Part shown: piece by piece, positions 1-8,530 of the stretch
Position numbering within the stretch: position 1 is the first letter of the stretch
Layout: each line of letters begins with the position of its first letter
Source: an uncultured Oscillospiraceae bacterium
Lineage (GTDB): Bacteria; Bacillota; Clostridia; Oscillospirales; Oscillospiraceae
Direction of reading: 5' to 3'
NCBI GenBank assembly: GCA_934589225.1
Contig: CAKTNS010000011.1
Coordinates: 1-58,479 of the forward strand
Length of the DNA stretch: 58,479 bases
Program-made: the position numbers and the translations under genes
Notes under the pieces: model-generated
The model's input: the letters and a program-made list of their open reading frames with translations, nothing else
What the model was told of the DNA's origin: nothing
Database searches by the model: none

Positions 1-513
1 GTGTACGCTCTGCTGTACGCCATCTTCGCTACCATCACCGTCGCTCTGGGCTACCGCGCTGGCTTCTGCTTCTCCGCCGGCCTGACCGACGCCATCTTCT
101 CTTCCTTCCTGCCCGCTGCCAATAAGACCTGGCTGCTGATCCCCATGGGCATCGCCGCTTTCGTGGTGTTCTACCTGGTATTCCTGTTCGCCATCAAGAA
201 GTTCAACCTGAAGACCCCCGGCCGTGAAGACGACCAGGAGGGCGAGCTGAACATCGAGCTGGCCAACGATGACTATACCACCATGGCCCAGATCATTCTG
301 GAAGGCCTGGGCGGCAAGGACAACATCGTGTCCATCGACCACTGCATCACCCGTCTGAGACTGGAAGTCAAGGACCGTCTGCAGGTGGACGAGAAGAAGA
401 TCAAGACCTCCGGTGCTGCCGGCGTTATCCGCCCGGGCAAGACCTCTGTGCAGGTCATCATCGGACCCAAGGTCCAGTTCGTCTACGACGAGTTCAAGAA
501 GATCGCCAAGTAA
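1..513 (+). CDS. PTS sugar permease EIICB, 3' part only
   Basis: The C-terminal part of a phosphotransferase-system permease of the glucose/N-acetylglucosamine family; the 5' part lies before the window. Residues 1-65 of the visible part are hydrophobic (last EIIC membrane segments). A charged linker follows (about 66-90), then a complete EIIB domain. The EIIB phosphorylation cysteine is visible in DHCITRLRL (Cys115 of this fragment), followed by GAAGVI and the usual C-terminal sheet. The protein imports a sugar while phosphorylating it, taking phosphate from EIIA via this cysteine. No EIIA domain is fused. The substrate cannot be decided from this fragment. An intrinsic terminator follows. 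Confidence 0.9.
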   Translation: MYALLYAIFATITVALGYRAGFCFSAGLTDAIFSSFLPAANKTWLLIPMGIAAFVVFYLVFLFAIKKFNLKTPGREDDQEGELNIELANDDYTTMAQIILEGLGGKDNIVSIDHCITRLRLEVKDRLQVDEKKIKTSGAAGVIRPGKTSVQVIIGPKVQFVYDEFKKIAK

Positions 514-595
514 GACCAGCCCCTTTGGAACTACTGTGGCCCACGCGGTAACTTGCCTTCGGCGCTCGAACGCTTGAAGCGATTCCAACCAGATT

Positions 596-636
596 CCCCC
601 TTATGCGGCTTTAGGGCTGCATAAGGGGGTTTGTGG
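596..636 (+). terminator. Intrinsic terminator after the PTS gene
   Basis: An 11-bp perfect stem, CCCCCTTATGC (596-606) with GCATAAGGGGG (619-629), is followed by a T-rich run on the plus strand (gtttgtggttttt). It lies about 80 bases after the PTS stop codon. Confidence 0.85.
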
Positions 637-975
637 TTTTTGGAGAGGCTTATTGGGAATGGTGCAAGAAAGGGCGGCGGAGCATCGCACGGTCCGAAAA
701 TAGGTTCTTCAGCCGTGGATAAATCCCAGTGACCGGAAGGAGCATTACTATGTTGACAAACGGACGTCCCACCGAAAAGACCACCTGGATTGCGCTTCCG
801 GGAGGCCGGAGTAGCTCTGATCAAATATCAAGCGCCGGCATCAATAGATTTTTGCTATCAGACCGCTGCTACAAAAATGTGGGAAACTTTCTTGTATACC
901 CCACTTGGATAGCAGCCGCATGAAGATCATAGATTCGCCATCCAACAGCAAGCGATTAATTTTCTCTAAATTAAG
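637..975. other. Gene-poor stretch with one doubtful short ORF
   Basis: No recognisable gene. A plus-strand reading frame at 759-923 begins with an ATG after a plausible ribosome site (GGAAGGAG, 7 nt before ATG). Its 54 residues resemble nothing I know and the composition is not convincing. It could be a decayed gene start. I would not annotate it as a gene without homologues. Confidence 0.3.
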
Positions 976-978
976 AAC

Positions 979-1013
979 AGCAGCCCCTGCGGAAAAATTC
1001 CGCAGGGGCTGCT
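979..1013 (-). terminator. Terminator of the sugar-importer operon
   Basis: A 16-bp perfect stem (979-994 with 998-1013, arm AGCAGCCCCTGCGGAA) has a 3-base loop. On the minus strand it is followed by a T-rich stretch (gttcttaattt). It lies 21 bases past the stop of the Gfo/Idh/MocA gene. Confidence 0.85.
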
Positions 1014-1034
1014 ATCTTGAGGAAGAGTAGTATC

Positions 1035-2141
1035 TTATTTGATTTCGGAGATTTTAACCTTTCTGTCTTCCCGTAGGGAGAGCGTTGCCGCATCCGCAGT
1101 TGCAATGGCATCCCGGGCGGCCTTGCCGTTGAGCAGATTCTTGAATTCTTCTGTAACCGGTTCCCCGTGCATAATGCCATTGAAGAACTTCATCTCTTCT
1201 TCCATGATGCCATGGAGCCACAGAGGAGGCTTCTTCCCGGGCTTGCCATATAGCACTGCACCGTCCATTTCCATTTTCGTATTATAGGTCAGGGTACGGT
1301 CATCATCTTCTTCCTTTGTTCTGTGCAGAAGGTAATGTTCATCGCCCTTCGGTGTCCGGACCGTCATACCGGTGTCCTTCATATCCAAGCGAATGGCACC
1401 TTCTGTGCCCTGGATCAGCAGATAGTGCTCGCTCCAGCGGAAAGCGGAGCCATACTCGATGACCGCAAAGGTATTGTTGTCAAACTGAAGGTTCAGGAAC
1501 AGCATATCGTCCTCGTCACCAAAATGCTCTCCCTTGTGGGCCACATTGCCACCGGTCATGGTCACTTCCGTTGCCGGACCCATAATGAACTGGATGCAAT
1601 CCAATTCATGGATATGGTGGTACAGGTGACCGCCGGATTTTGCCCGAATCTTCTTCCAGCTCACGCTGGGCTGAATCTGCTCCCAGCCGTTTCTCGCGGA
1701 GTGGCAATACAGTACTTTGCCGATTTTCCCTTCGCCGATCAGCTGTTTTGCGTGCCGCACGCCGTTGAAGAAATTCATAACGTGACCGGCCATAAACACC
1801 ACACCCGCTTCCTCGCAGGCCCGAACCATCTCGTCGCAGTCCGCATAGCTCAGGGCGATGGGCTTTTCACAGAACACGTTTTTACCATGACGTGCCGCGG
1901 CCAATACAGGCTCCTTGTGAAGATAATTCGGTGTAGCCACGATTACCGCTTCCACATCCGGTCTGGCGCACAGCACATCCAGGTCCGTCTCCACGTCACA
2001 GTGTAGTTCTTTAGCAATGGTTTCCCCGTTTTCCGGGTCCAGCACAGCCACCAGCTTGGCCCCTTCGATGGTTTCCAGGATACGGCCCAGTTCTGCACCA
2101 AAGTATCCCGTACCCACAATTGCATAACCAATGGTCTTCAT
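1035..2141 (-). CDS. Gfo/Idh/MocA family NAD(P)-dependent oxidoreductase
   Basis: A 368-residue dehydrogenase of the glucose-fructose oxidoreductase / inositol dehydrogenase family, which oxidises or reduces sugars, inositols and their derivatives. The N-terminal Rossmann fold has GTGYFG at residues 10-15. The family catalytic motif CEKPIAL is at 91-97 (Lys93). The second half carries the substrate-site signature GGHLYHHIHELD (His178, Asp181). It is the last gene after a binding protein and two permeases, so it probably acts on the imported sugar or a derivative. The ATG follows AAGGAGTGTTACT, a good ribosome site. The exact substrate cannot be told from sequence. Confidence 0.9.
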   Translation of the reverse strand: MKTIGYAIVGTGYFGAELGRILETIEGAKLVAVLDPENGETIAKELHCDVETDLDVLCARPDVEAVIVATPNYLHKEPVLAAARHGKNVFCEKPIALSYADCDEMVRACEEAGVVFMAGHVMNFFNGVRHAKQLIGEGKIGKVLYCHSARNGWEQIQPSVSWKKIRAKSGGHLYHHIHELDCIQFIMGPATEVTMTGGNVAHKGEHFGDEDDMLFLNLQFDNNTFAVIEYGSAFRWSEHYLLIQGTEGAIRLDMKDTGMTVRTPKGDEHYLLHRTKEEDDDRTLTYNTKMEMDGAVLYGKPGKKPPLWLHGIMEEEMKFFNGIMHGEPVTEEFKNLLNGKAARDAIATADAATLSLREDRKVKISEIK

Positions 2142-2195
2142 AGTAACACTCCTTCTATTCTCCTGCGTTATTTGCAGAAATCTGATATTTTCCTC

Positions 2196-3041
2196 TTATT
2201 TAATGGAACCCTGTGCCAGGCCTCCGGCAATTTTCTTCTGAATCAGCATGAAGAATACCACCGACGGAATGACCACGACGGCTGAAGCAGCCATCATAAC
2301 GCCCCAATCCAATACTTCCTGGCCTTCCAGCGATTTCAGGGCGACCGCCACTGTCATTTTGGAACTGCTGTTGATCAAAATCAGAGAGTACAGGAACTCA
2401 TTCCAGGCATTGATAAAGGTATAAATTGCAACTGCAACGATTCCCGGCGCTACAATGGGCACCACAACTTTGCGGAAAGCCTGCATTTTCGTTGCGCCGT
2501 CCACTCTGGCTGCCTCTTCTATTTCCATAGGGACTGTCTTAAAGAATCCAACCAGCAGCCACACAGCGTAGGGCACCGAGAAGGTCATATAGACAATAAT
2601 CAGTCCGATGCGGCTATTCATCAGCCCTGCCTTTCCCATAATCACGGAGTAAGGGATCGCCAACAGGATGGCAGGGAACATGTACGTGGTGATCAACACC
2701 CGGGTGATCACATTCCCCAGTCTGGGCATAAACCGAACGATACCATAAGCACCCAGACAGGAGATGGTGATTGCAATGATCGTTGTGGCTCCCGCTACCA
2801 GAATGCTGTTCAAAACATTTGCGCCAAAGCCCATCTGTAGGAACACCGTTTTGTAATTTTCAAAGGTAATGGACTGGGGGAGCAGCGCCAGAGGATTGGC
2901 AGCAATCTCGCCCTTCCCCTTCAAGGAGGAGGACAAAATCCAAACCAACGGAAATACCGCAATGACCGCCAGTATTGTCAAGTAGATATAGCTGATCGCA
3001 CCACTAAGCCAGCCGCGCTTCAGCCGTCTTCCCTTTTTCAT
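2196..3041 (-). CDS. Carbohydrate ABC transporter permease (MalG type)
   Basis: Inner-membrane permease of a CUT1 sugar importer, 281 residues with about six membrane segments. The conserved cytoplasmic EAA loop that docks the ATPase is visible (EEAARVDGATKMQAF with a downstream VPIVAPG). The ATG at 3041 was chosen over one at 3062 because it has GGAGG 7 nt upstream and overlaps the preceding stop codon as TGATG, typical of coupled translation. It pairs with the neighbouring MalF-type permease. No ATP-binding subunit is encoded here, so a shared MsmK/MalK-type ATPase from elsewhere is inferred. Confidence 0.93.
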   Translation of the reverse strand: MKKGRRLKRGWLSGAISYIYLTILAVIAVFPLVWILSSSLKGKGEIAANPLALLPQSITFENYKTVFLQMGFGANVLNSILVAGATTIIAITISCLGAYGIVRFMPRLGNVITRVLITTYMFPAILLAIPYSVIMGKAGLMNSRIGLIIVYMTFSVPYAVWLLVGFFKTVPMEIEEAARVDGATKMQAFRKVVVPIVAPGIVAVAIYTFINAWNEFLYSLILINSSSKMTVAVALKSLEGQEVLDWGVMMAASAVVVIPSVVFFMLIQKKIAGGLAQGSIK

Positions 3042-3940
3042 CAGTTGTCCTCCTTTTCCCATTTATTGAGGATCCTAAAGTACAGGGAACAGACGATCAA
3101 CAGGAAGCCCAGCAGAATCACTGTTACCGCAGAAGACTTGCCCAGTTGCTTTAGTCCCCAGCCGATATTATAGGCATAAATCGGTACGGTCTCCGTCGCC
3201 CCACCGGGACCGCCGCCCGTGATCAGGTAGATCATATCAAAGCTGTTGAATACCCATATTGTCCGCAAAACCACCAGCAAGCCCACCACAGTTTTGATAT
3301 GAGGTACGGTGATCTTCAGAAAAGACTGGAAAGAAGAAGCGCCATCGATTTGGGCCGCCTCATACTGATCTCTTGGTACCGTCTGCAACGCAGAGACCAC
3401 ATTGACCATGATCAACGGTGCGCCGAACCAGGTGTTGATGAAAACCAGTGTCCAGAAAGCCGTATTTCCGCTGGTCAAGAACTGGGGAAGCGTTTGGCAG
3501 ATTTCCAACTTTAATAGCAAATGGGGCAGGAAGCCCGACACTCCGTTCAAAATCCATTTCCAGGACAAGGCAATAACGATGGAAGGAAAGGCCCAGGGCA
3601 CGATCAGTAAAGTCCTGTAGAGGCCCTTTGCCTTTTTGATTCGCTCCAGAGCCAGTGCCGCGGAAAAGCCTACGACCAGCTGGCAAAACAGCGAGGTGAT
3701 GGTCCATTTGATATTGGTCAGCAGCGAATGCCAGAAATCACGGTCAGAAAGAATGGCCGCGTAATTCTTAAAGCCCACCCACTTCCAGTTTGCTTTGATC
3801 AGATGTTTTGACGTAAAACTATAAAAGATGCTTGACCCCACGGGATAAAGAAGCAGCAGGCCGATCACAAGGATGGCCGGGACCACAAACCATACGCCGG
3901 AGTGCATCGCACGTTTGATTCGATTCGATGGTTTTCCCAT
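3041..3940 (-). CDS. Carbohydrate ABC transporter permease (MalF/UgpA type)
   Basis: Partner permease of the same CUT1 importer, 299 residues. A short cytoplasmic N-terminus (MGKPSNRIKRAM) precedes about six membrane helices. The EAA loop reads YEAAQIDGASSFQSF with VPHIKTV, and the late GGGPGGATET segment is typical of the family. The ATG follows GGGAGGTAAACT, a near-ideal ribosome site. The gene lies 88 bases after the binding-protein gene and overlaps the next permease by one base. Confidence 0.93.
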   Translation of the reverse strand: MGKPSNRIKRAMHSGVWFVVPAILVIGLLLLYPVGSSIFYSFTSKHLIKANWKWVGFKNYAAILSDRDFWHSLLTNIKWTITSLFCQLVVGFSAALALERIKKAKGLYRTLLIVPWAFPSIVIALSWKWILNGVSGFLPHLLLKLEICQTLPQFLTSGNTAFWTLVFINTWFGAPLIMVNVVSALQTVPRDQYEAAQIDGASSFQSFLKITVPHIKTVVGLLVVLRTIWVFNSFDMIYLITGGGPGGATETVPIYAYNIGWGLKQLGKSSAVTVILLGFLLIVCSLYFRILNKWEKEDN

Positions 3941-4028
3941 AGTTTACCTCCCTTGTTTGAAAATACGCAGAGAAAAGGTACCTTTGAATCGAATGGCGGG
4001 GAGAACCCCGCCATTCTAGCTTTGATGG

Positions 4029-5408
4029 TTATCCGACGGTTTCAAACAGGTCGTTCAGCTGCTTTTCGGCGGAGGCCGCAGCCTTCTCAACATCTGTACC
4101 GTTGATGATGATATCCTGGAACATCTTCTCGATGACTCTCTGGGAAGTCAGCAGTCCCGCCTCAGCTCTGGGGCCATACTCCATACCGATGGAGGTGCTG
4201 CCGGAGAGCATCTGGTTGAGAACCTTGTCCGCATGCTGGAACTTCTGAACAGTTTCATTTGCCTGATAGATTTCGCTGTCGGTTACGCCCTTCAGGCCGG
4301 ACATCATGCCCACAGGAACAGAAAGCAGGAAATCTACATAGCGGTCTTCCTCATAGAAGAACTTAATGAATTTCTCACAGATTTCAGGATGCTTGGAGTT
4401 TTTCCAGATGACCAGAGGTGTGGTGTTGGTTTCGCAGCCGACCTCGGGATCACCGCTGTTTACCCGGGGGATAGGGGCGCAGTCGATCTGGTCCATCAGG
4501 TCCGGTCTGTTGGCCTCAACGCCTCCGATTTGGAAACCGGTGTTAAAGTCGAAGCAGAGCTTGCCCTGGTAGTAAAGCGTAGCCTCATCCAGCGTGTTGT
4601 AGTTCATGGCATCGGAGGGAGAGCAGTCGTTGAATACCTTGACCCAGTACTTGATGCCGTCAATGGCGGTGGGGCTGGTCAGATCGGCTTTCCCGTCCTC
4701 CGTGATCAGAGTTTCACCGGCGCTGCGTACATACAGGTGCAGCCAGCGGGTTGCCAGCATGTCGTTGGTTCCCATAGGCATTGCCGCACCGTAGGCCTCA
4801 CCGTTTTCACCTTCCGTAATGATCTTAGCGGCCTCGTACATTTCCTCCCAGGTTGTGGGAACTTCCAAATCATACTTCTCCAGCAGATCCTTACGGTACC
4901 ACATGACCTCGGTATTCATGTAAAGGGGAACGCCATAGCAGCTGCCGTCAGCGGCTGTCATTTCACGCAAAGCGTTTGGCAGAAATCTGTCACGGCCGAT
5001 GTTGTCGATCAGGCCATCAACAGGCAGAACCGCATCCGCGTCAATCATCTCTACCAGCTGGGAAGCCACGGTGCTGGAGATGTCCGGTACATTTCCGGAG
5101 GCCAGGCCGGTGGTCCACTTGGTGTAAAAATCCGCCCAGGAGAAGGTTTCAATATTGATCTTCACCTTGGGGTGCAGTTCCATAAAGGCATTGGCAGCCG
5201 CCTGGATTTTTTCCATTCTGGGGCCCTGGGTGAAGGAATGCCAGAATGTGATTTCACCTTCCAGCTCCTGTGCCTCCGTCACGGCTGGCTGTGCGACGGT
5301 ATTTCCCGCAGCTTGTGTCGTAGCAGGAGCTTCCGTTTTCCCGCCGCAACCGGCAAACACCGACATGCAAATGATCAGCGACATCACCAAGCAAATAACC
5401 TTTTTCAT
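4029..5408 (-). CDS. Extracellular sugar-binding lipoprotein of the ABC importer
   Basis: Solute-binding protein of the MalE/UgpB family (459 residues), anchored to the outer face of the membrane. The lipoprotein signal ends in FAGCGG (Cys21), followed by a Thr/Ala-rich linker. Family hallmarks include EITFWHSF near the N-terminus, VPTTWEEMYEAAKII and the YYQGKLCFDFNTG region. The frame stays open upstream to 5498, but the ATG at 5408 is the start because the signal peptide begins there and GGAGGAAAAAAG precedes it. It is the first gene of the importer operon and delivers an unidentified sugar to the two permeases. Confidence 0.93.
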   Translation of the reverse strand: MKKVICLVMSLIICMSVFAGCGGKTEAPATTQAAGNTVAQPAVTEAQELEGEITFWHSFTQGPRMEKIQAAANAFMELHPKVKINIETFSWADFYTKWTTGLASGNVPDISSTVASQLVEMIDADAVLPVDGLIDNIGRDRFLPNALREMTAADGSCYGVPLYMNTEVMWYRKDLLEKYDLEVPTTWEEMYEAAKIITEGENGEAYGAAMPMGTNDMLATRWLHLYVRSAGETLITEDGKADLTSPTAIDGIKYWVKVFNDCSPSDAMNYNTLDEATLYYQGKLCFDFNTGFQIGGVEANRPDLMDQIDCAPIPRVNSGDPEVGCETNTTPLVIWKNSKHPEICEKFIKFFYEEDRYVDFLLSVPVGMMSGLKGVTDSEIYQANETVQKFQHADKVLNQMLSGSTSIGMEYGPRAEAGLLTSQRVIEKMFQDIIINGTDVEKAAASAEKQLNDLFETVG

Positions 5409-5466
5409 CTTTTTTCCTCCTATTTTTATTTTTTCTCTTTGAAGGTTTTCCCTTCCTTGTATCTTT

Positions 5467-5495
5467 ATTGTATAAAATTCACTTTTCTCCTGCAA
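5467..5495 (-). promoter_or_regulatory. Promoter of the sugar-importer operon
   Basis: On the minus strand a -35 TTGCAG (5490-5495) and a -10 TACAAT (5467-5472) are separated by 17 nt. The start of the binding-protein gene is about 60 nt downstream. Confidence 0.6.
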
Positions 5496-5501
5496 CATAC
5501 T

Positions 5502-5523
5502 ATCGTTTCAATACTATAACGAT
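5502..5523. promoter_or_regulatory. Candidate AraC-regulator site at the importer promoter
   Basis: An imperfect inverted repeat (ATCGTT ... AACGAT) spans this stretch. It contains the 13-mer TCGTTATAGTATT (minus strand, 5510-5522), which recurs at 6574-6586 upstream of the AraC gene. It lies just upstream of the -35, where AraC-type activators usually bind. Confidence 0.45.
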
Positions 5524-5598
5524 TCGCTCACTTTCTAAACGGTAATTTACATTATGTACAAAAACTGTATTCTTCTTTAGTGCATATTCACAAAAGCT

Positions 5599-6486
5599 TC
5601 ATACCTCTCGGGAGCTTTTTCGGTATTCCTGTGGACTGATACCATAGACATTTCGAAAGATTTTAGTGAAGTAGCTGGGAGACTCATAGCCCAGCCGGTA
5701 GCCGATTTCGGAAATAGAGATATTTGTTGTGGTAAGCAGCTGGGCGGCATAGAGCATTTTTGTATCCTTGCTGAATTCATAGATGCTCTTGCCCATATAG
5801 GACTTGAACAGTCTGCGCAGAGTGCTTTCGCTGACATCACACATCCGACACATCTCTTCCCGACTCAGATTTGCCTCCGGGTGCAGGGTGATATAGTCAA
5901 CCAAGGCTTGTACCCTGGGATCAGATTTCTTATGCGAGGCCAGCGCCCGGTGGCGGATCTTTTTCATATCCGCCATAGATTCCATGAGGTTCCGCTCCGC
6001 CTCCACGGTTTCCCGGGGCTCCTCAAAAGGAGAAGAAACCTTTGCGATAGCCGCAACGATCAGATTCAAGTATCCCCTGGTTTCCAAACGCTTGTATTTG
6101 GTTCTGGAAATGGCCGCCTGGTATGTGTTCTCGAACAGTCGCTCTATCTCTTTATCTCCGGCAAAATGATACAGCTGGTGAACATTCCAAAGCCGGTTCA
6201 ACATATCCTCATCCTGGAGCTGTATGGAATCGATAAAGCGAATGCTGATAAAGCATATATCCTCCATGGCCGCACAATACAAATGGCTGCCCTGAGGAAT
6301 ATAGAAAACATCCCCCTTTTGGACCTCAAAGGGGATTCCGTCCACCACAAAGGTCGCACTGCCGGAACAAATATAGCGCACCATGCAATACGGAATTTGG
6401 TTTGCATCATTTACCCATTCCTTTGGAAAACGGTATTTATCCGCATAAAGGAATGTGGGGGAATAATTGGAATATATCGGTTCCAT
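5599..6486 (-). CDS. AraC family transcriptional regulator
   Basis: 295 residues. The N-terminal half is a cupin-like ligand-sensing domain (VDGIPFEVQKGDVFYIPQG around 50-70). The C-terminal third is the AraC/XylS double helix-turn-helix: EEMCRMCDVSESTLRRLFKSYMG, then ISEIGYRLGYESPSYFTKIFRNVYGISPQEYR, a classic signature. It lies directly upstream of the sugar importer on the same strand and is very likely its sugar-responsive regulator. A shared 13-mer is found upstream of both genes. The ATG is preceded by AAAGGAGAAGGCTT. Confidence 0.93.
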   Translation of the reverse strand: MEPIYSNYSPTFLYADKYRFPKEWVNDANQIPYCMVRYICSGSATFVVDGIPFEVQKGDVFYIPQGSHLYCAAMEDICFISIRFIDSIQLQDEDMLNRLWNVHQLYHFAGDKEIERLFENTYQAAISRTKYKRLETRGYLNLIVAAIAKVSSPFEEPRETVEAERNLMESMADMKKIRHRALASHKKSDPRVQALVDYITLHPEANLSREEMCRMCDVSESTLRRLFKSYMGKSIYEFSKDTKMLYAAQLLTTTNISISEIGYRLGYESPSYFTKIFRNVYGISPQEYRKSSREV

Positions 6487-6522
6487 AAGCCTTCTCCTTT
6501 CACTTCCTTATTTTCTCGTATT

Positions 6523-6550
6523 ATTGTACCATTTTCTTATTGCTTTTCAA
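6523..6550 (-). promoter_or_regulatory. Promoter of the AraC gene
   Basis: Minus-strand -35 TTGAAA (6545-6550), 16 nt, -10 TACAAT (6523-6528). The shared element TTCGTTATAGTATT lies further upstream at 6573-6586 and may allow autoregulation. Confidence 0.55.
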
Positions 6551-6648
6551 TATTCGGCCCATTTTTGAGCGATTCGTTATAGTATTTATCAGATTCCATC
6601 TCCTATATCGTACTTTCCCGGAAAACTACCGAGCAAACTTTTACATTT

Positions 6649-6935
6649 GTAAGCGCTCAATAACCTCCCGCCTAGCATTTCCCTCGTCCCCATGAGATAA
6701 TATCTCAAATTTCGAGTAGCTGAGGCTCAACTATTCGAGAAACCAGAGAATGGGGTGAGCAAACGGGAGATATCCTTGCTGTTCGGGATGAATACCGGAA
6801 AAGTTCAATAGGCATCGGTAATTCAGTAATGCAAGGCCAGCGGGCTGACGAACAAGGAATTGCCCCTTCTGGTGGAGTATTTCCCATGGCAGGCAGCAGG
6901 ACGTTGCTCATTGCAGGAACAATGGATATAAAAGT
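6649..6935 (+). pseudogene. Decayed left end of an IS66-family element (IR plus orfA start)
   Basis: It starts with GTAAGCGCTCAATAAC, the kind of terminal inverted repeat seen in IS66 elements (GTAAGCG...). The beginning of the accessory protein gene follows: MGDILAVRDEYRK, then after a 1-base shift VQ*ASVIQ*CKASGLTNKEL. That matches the start of IS66 OrfA proteins (ACKASGLTN-type helix) but with two stop codons and a frameshift. No right-hand inverted repeat is visible. This copy retains more of orfA than the two MITE copies in the window. Confidence 0.7.
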
Positions 6936-6942
6936 AAAGTTC

Positions 6943-7160
6943 CCCAGCGAAACCGTAGGGAACGGCCTGTGTGCCGTTCCCTACCTGAAAGGACGGAACC
7001 GTTCCCGAAAAAGCAGAAAACGTCCCCCGTATGTCATTCCGATCGCAGCGGTAGCGGAGTGGAGGAATCTACCACGTTGGTAAAAGAACCAACACAAGAT
7101 AAAACTTGCAACTTGGGAAGATCCCTCCACTCCGTTTCACTTCGGTCGGGATGACATATC
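6943..7160. repeat. Intergenic palindromic repeats
   Basis: Two repeat families that recur in the window. At 6946-6987 is the GGGAACGGC...GCCGTTCCC hairpin preceded by agcgaaaccgta. At 7029-7157 is a long palindromic element whose ends read TGTCATTCCGATCGCAGC and a near-complement of it (gtcgggatgacata). Further copies are at 33383-33507, 53650-53800, 57335-57450 and 57610-57890. No gene is supported here. Confidence 0.75.
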
Positions 7161-7164
7161 GGGG

Positions 7165-7363
7165 GGCGGTTCCGTTTTGTCCGCACGGGTTCTATTCGTT
7201 ACGTTGTTATGGTGGTGCTCCGCGCAGCGAATCAAAATCTATTGATTGCCGGGGGCAATCACACCTTGATCCCATCGATGAATCATCGCCGCTACATTGG
7301 GTGGTTCCATTCAATCGCACAGGTTGTATTCGGGGCGTTTCCGGAACGGCACACAGGCCGTTC
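7165..7363. repeat. Left copy of a duplicated segment (repeat part)
   Basis: Nearly identical to 11200-11400, including the GATTGCC-GGG-GGCAATC hairpin, the cgatgaatcatcg palindrome and a truncated GGAACGGC...GCCGTTC hairpin. In both copies it runs directly into an IS66-type MITE, so about 530 bp are duplicated on either side of the btu-like locus. Confidence 0.8.
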
Positions 7364-7696
7364 GTAAGCGCTCAATAACTCCCCGCTTAGCATTTCCCCA
7401 ACCTCTATGAGTAATATCCCTAATCTCGAATAGCTGTGCCTCAGCTATTTGAGAAACTGGAAGATGGGGTGAGCAAATGGGAGATATCCTTGCTGTTCGG
7501 GATGAATACCGGAAAATCCAATGGGCAGCGGCTCAGAACTTGAGTTTCTCATGCCGTGGGCGCCATACATCCTGCAGGAATTCGGGGCGGAGAATTCTGA
7601 TGCTTATGTGAATGCCTATCTCGATGAAACTGAACAGGCAGACCCAGGGAATTGGGTCTGCCTGTTTTGTAGGTGATGTGGCTATTGAACGCTTAC
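7364..7696 (+). mobile_element. IS66-derived MITE, copy A (333 bp)
   Basis: The ends are inverted repeats: GTAAGCGCTCAATAAC at the left and its near-complement gctattgaacgcttac at the right. Inside, the start of IS66 orfA (MGDILAVRDEYRKIQWAA from 7477) is joined to what looks like the end of the IS66 transposase (EFLMPWAPYILQEFG). The interior of the element is therefore lost and only the ends remain. A 14-bp hairpin followed by TTTT (7633-7670) sits near the right end. Non-autonomous; movement would need a full IS66 element elsewhere. No target-site duplication is visible. Confidence 0.75.
7633..7670 (+). terminator. Terminator hairpin inside the MITE
   Basis: A 14-bp perfect stem, AACAGGCAGACCCA (7633-7646) with TGGGTCTGCCTGTT (7653-7666), then TTTT. 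In copy B the inner A-T pair is a G-C pair (AGGCCC/GGGCCT). That compensatory change supports a selected hairpin. It may also stop read-through from the btu-like operon on the other strand. Confidence 0.7.
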
Positions 7697-7786
7697 GGAA
7701 AAAAGAACAGGAAAATGTGACGTTATCATTTCTTGGAAACAAAGCGGATGAAAGCAACGTTCATGTGATAGAAAAAGATTAATGCT

Positions 7787-8530
7787 CTAAGGAAACAAAA
7801 TAAAATCCGAGTTTCCCTGTTCGCTTCCCGCCGCATACCCAGGCACACCGAAAACATGCTGTACGTTTTTGGTGCACAGCACCTCCTCCGGGGTTCCCTG
7901 GGCATATACTCGGCCATCGCAGAGCATGTAGAGGTAGTCGCAGTAGTGTGCCGCCAGGCGCAGGTCGTGGATGACCAGTAGCGTGTCCTTCTGAGAGTTC
8001 TTTAAATAGTCCATGACGAACAGCTGATGGCGGATGTCCAGGTGGTTCGTGGGCTCGTCCAGAATCAGCGTCTGTGCCCCCTGGGCGATGGCCCGAGCGA
8101 TAAAGACCATTTTTCGCTCGCCGCCGGAAAGACTCTGAATGTTCCGATCCGCCAGCGGGGCCACCCCCAGATCATCCATGGCGTTCTGAACGATCTCTTT
8201 CCCGTTTTTTCGATCCTTCCGGGCGTAGAGCCCCATGGACACCACATCGTAAACCGTAAAATCAAAGGCGCAGTTGCTGTCTTGTCCCACATACCCCAGG
8301 ATGGAGGCCAGTTCTCGTGGGGAAAAGTGGGAAATGGGCTGCCCGTCCAGGGTGATGGAGCCGCCCTGCTTCGACACGGTGCCGAAGGTGGTCTTGATCA
8401 ACGTGGACTTGCCACAGCCATTCGCTCCAATGATGCCCACCAGCTTTCCTGGTTGGGTGGCAAGGCTGACGGACTCCAGAATCTGCTTGTTGCCAAGATT
8501 GACCCGAATGGAATCATATTGTAGAATCAT
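7787..8530 (-). CDS. btuD: Corrinoid/siderophore-type ABC transporter ATPase (BtuD/FecE family)
   Basis: Cytoplasmic ATPase of a vitamin B12/iron-type importer, 247 residues. Walker A is GANGCGKST (about 35-43), the signature LSGGERKMVFIARAIAQ, and Walker B TLILDEPTNHLD, followed by the switch histidine in LLVIHDLRLAAHYCD. The start overlaps the permease stop as ATGA, showing tight coupling. The family alone cannot separate heme, siderophore and B12 importers. The corrinoid assignment rests on the cobalamin riboswitch in front of the operon. Confidence 0.8.
   Translation of the reverse strand: MILQYDSIRVNLGNKQILESVSLATQPGKLVGIIGANGCGKSTLIKTTFGTVSKQGGSITLDGQPISHFSPRELASILGYVGQDSNCAFDFTVYDVVSMGLYARKDRKNGKEIVQNAMDDLGVAPLADRNIQSLSGGERKMVFIARAIAQGAQTLILDEPTNHLDIRHQLFVMDYLKNSQKDTLLVIHDLRLAAHYCDYLYMLCDGRVYAQGTPEEVLCTKNVQHVFGVPGYAAGSEQGNSDFILFP

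Noticed and set aside
759..923. Short plus-strand ORF with a good-looking ribosome site
   Set aside because: No recognisable family, ordinary composition for non-coding DNA, between two terminators. Mentioned in the region entry but not called a gene.
4233..5519. A 428-codon plus-strand frame
   Set aside because: Antisense to the sugar-binding lipoprotein gene, whose signal peptide, lipobox and family motifs are unmistakable.
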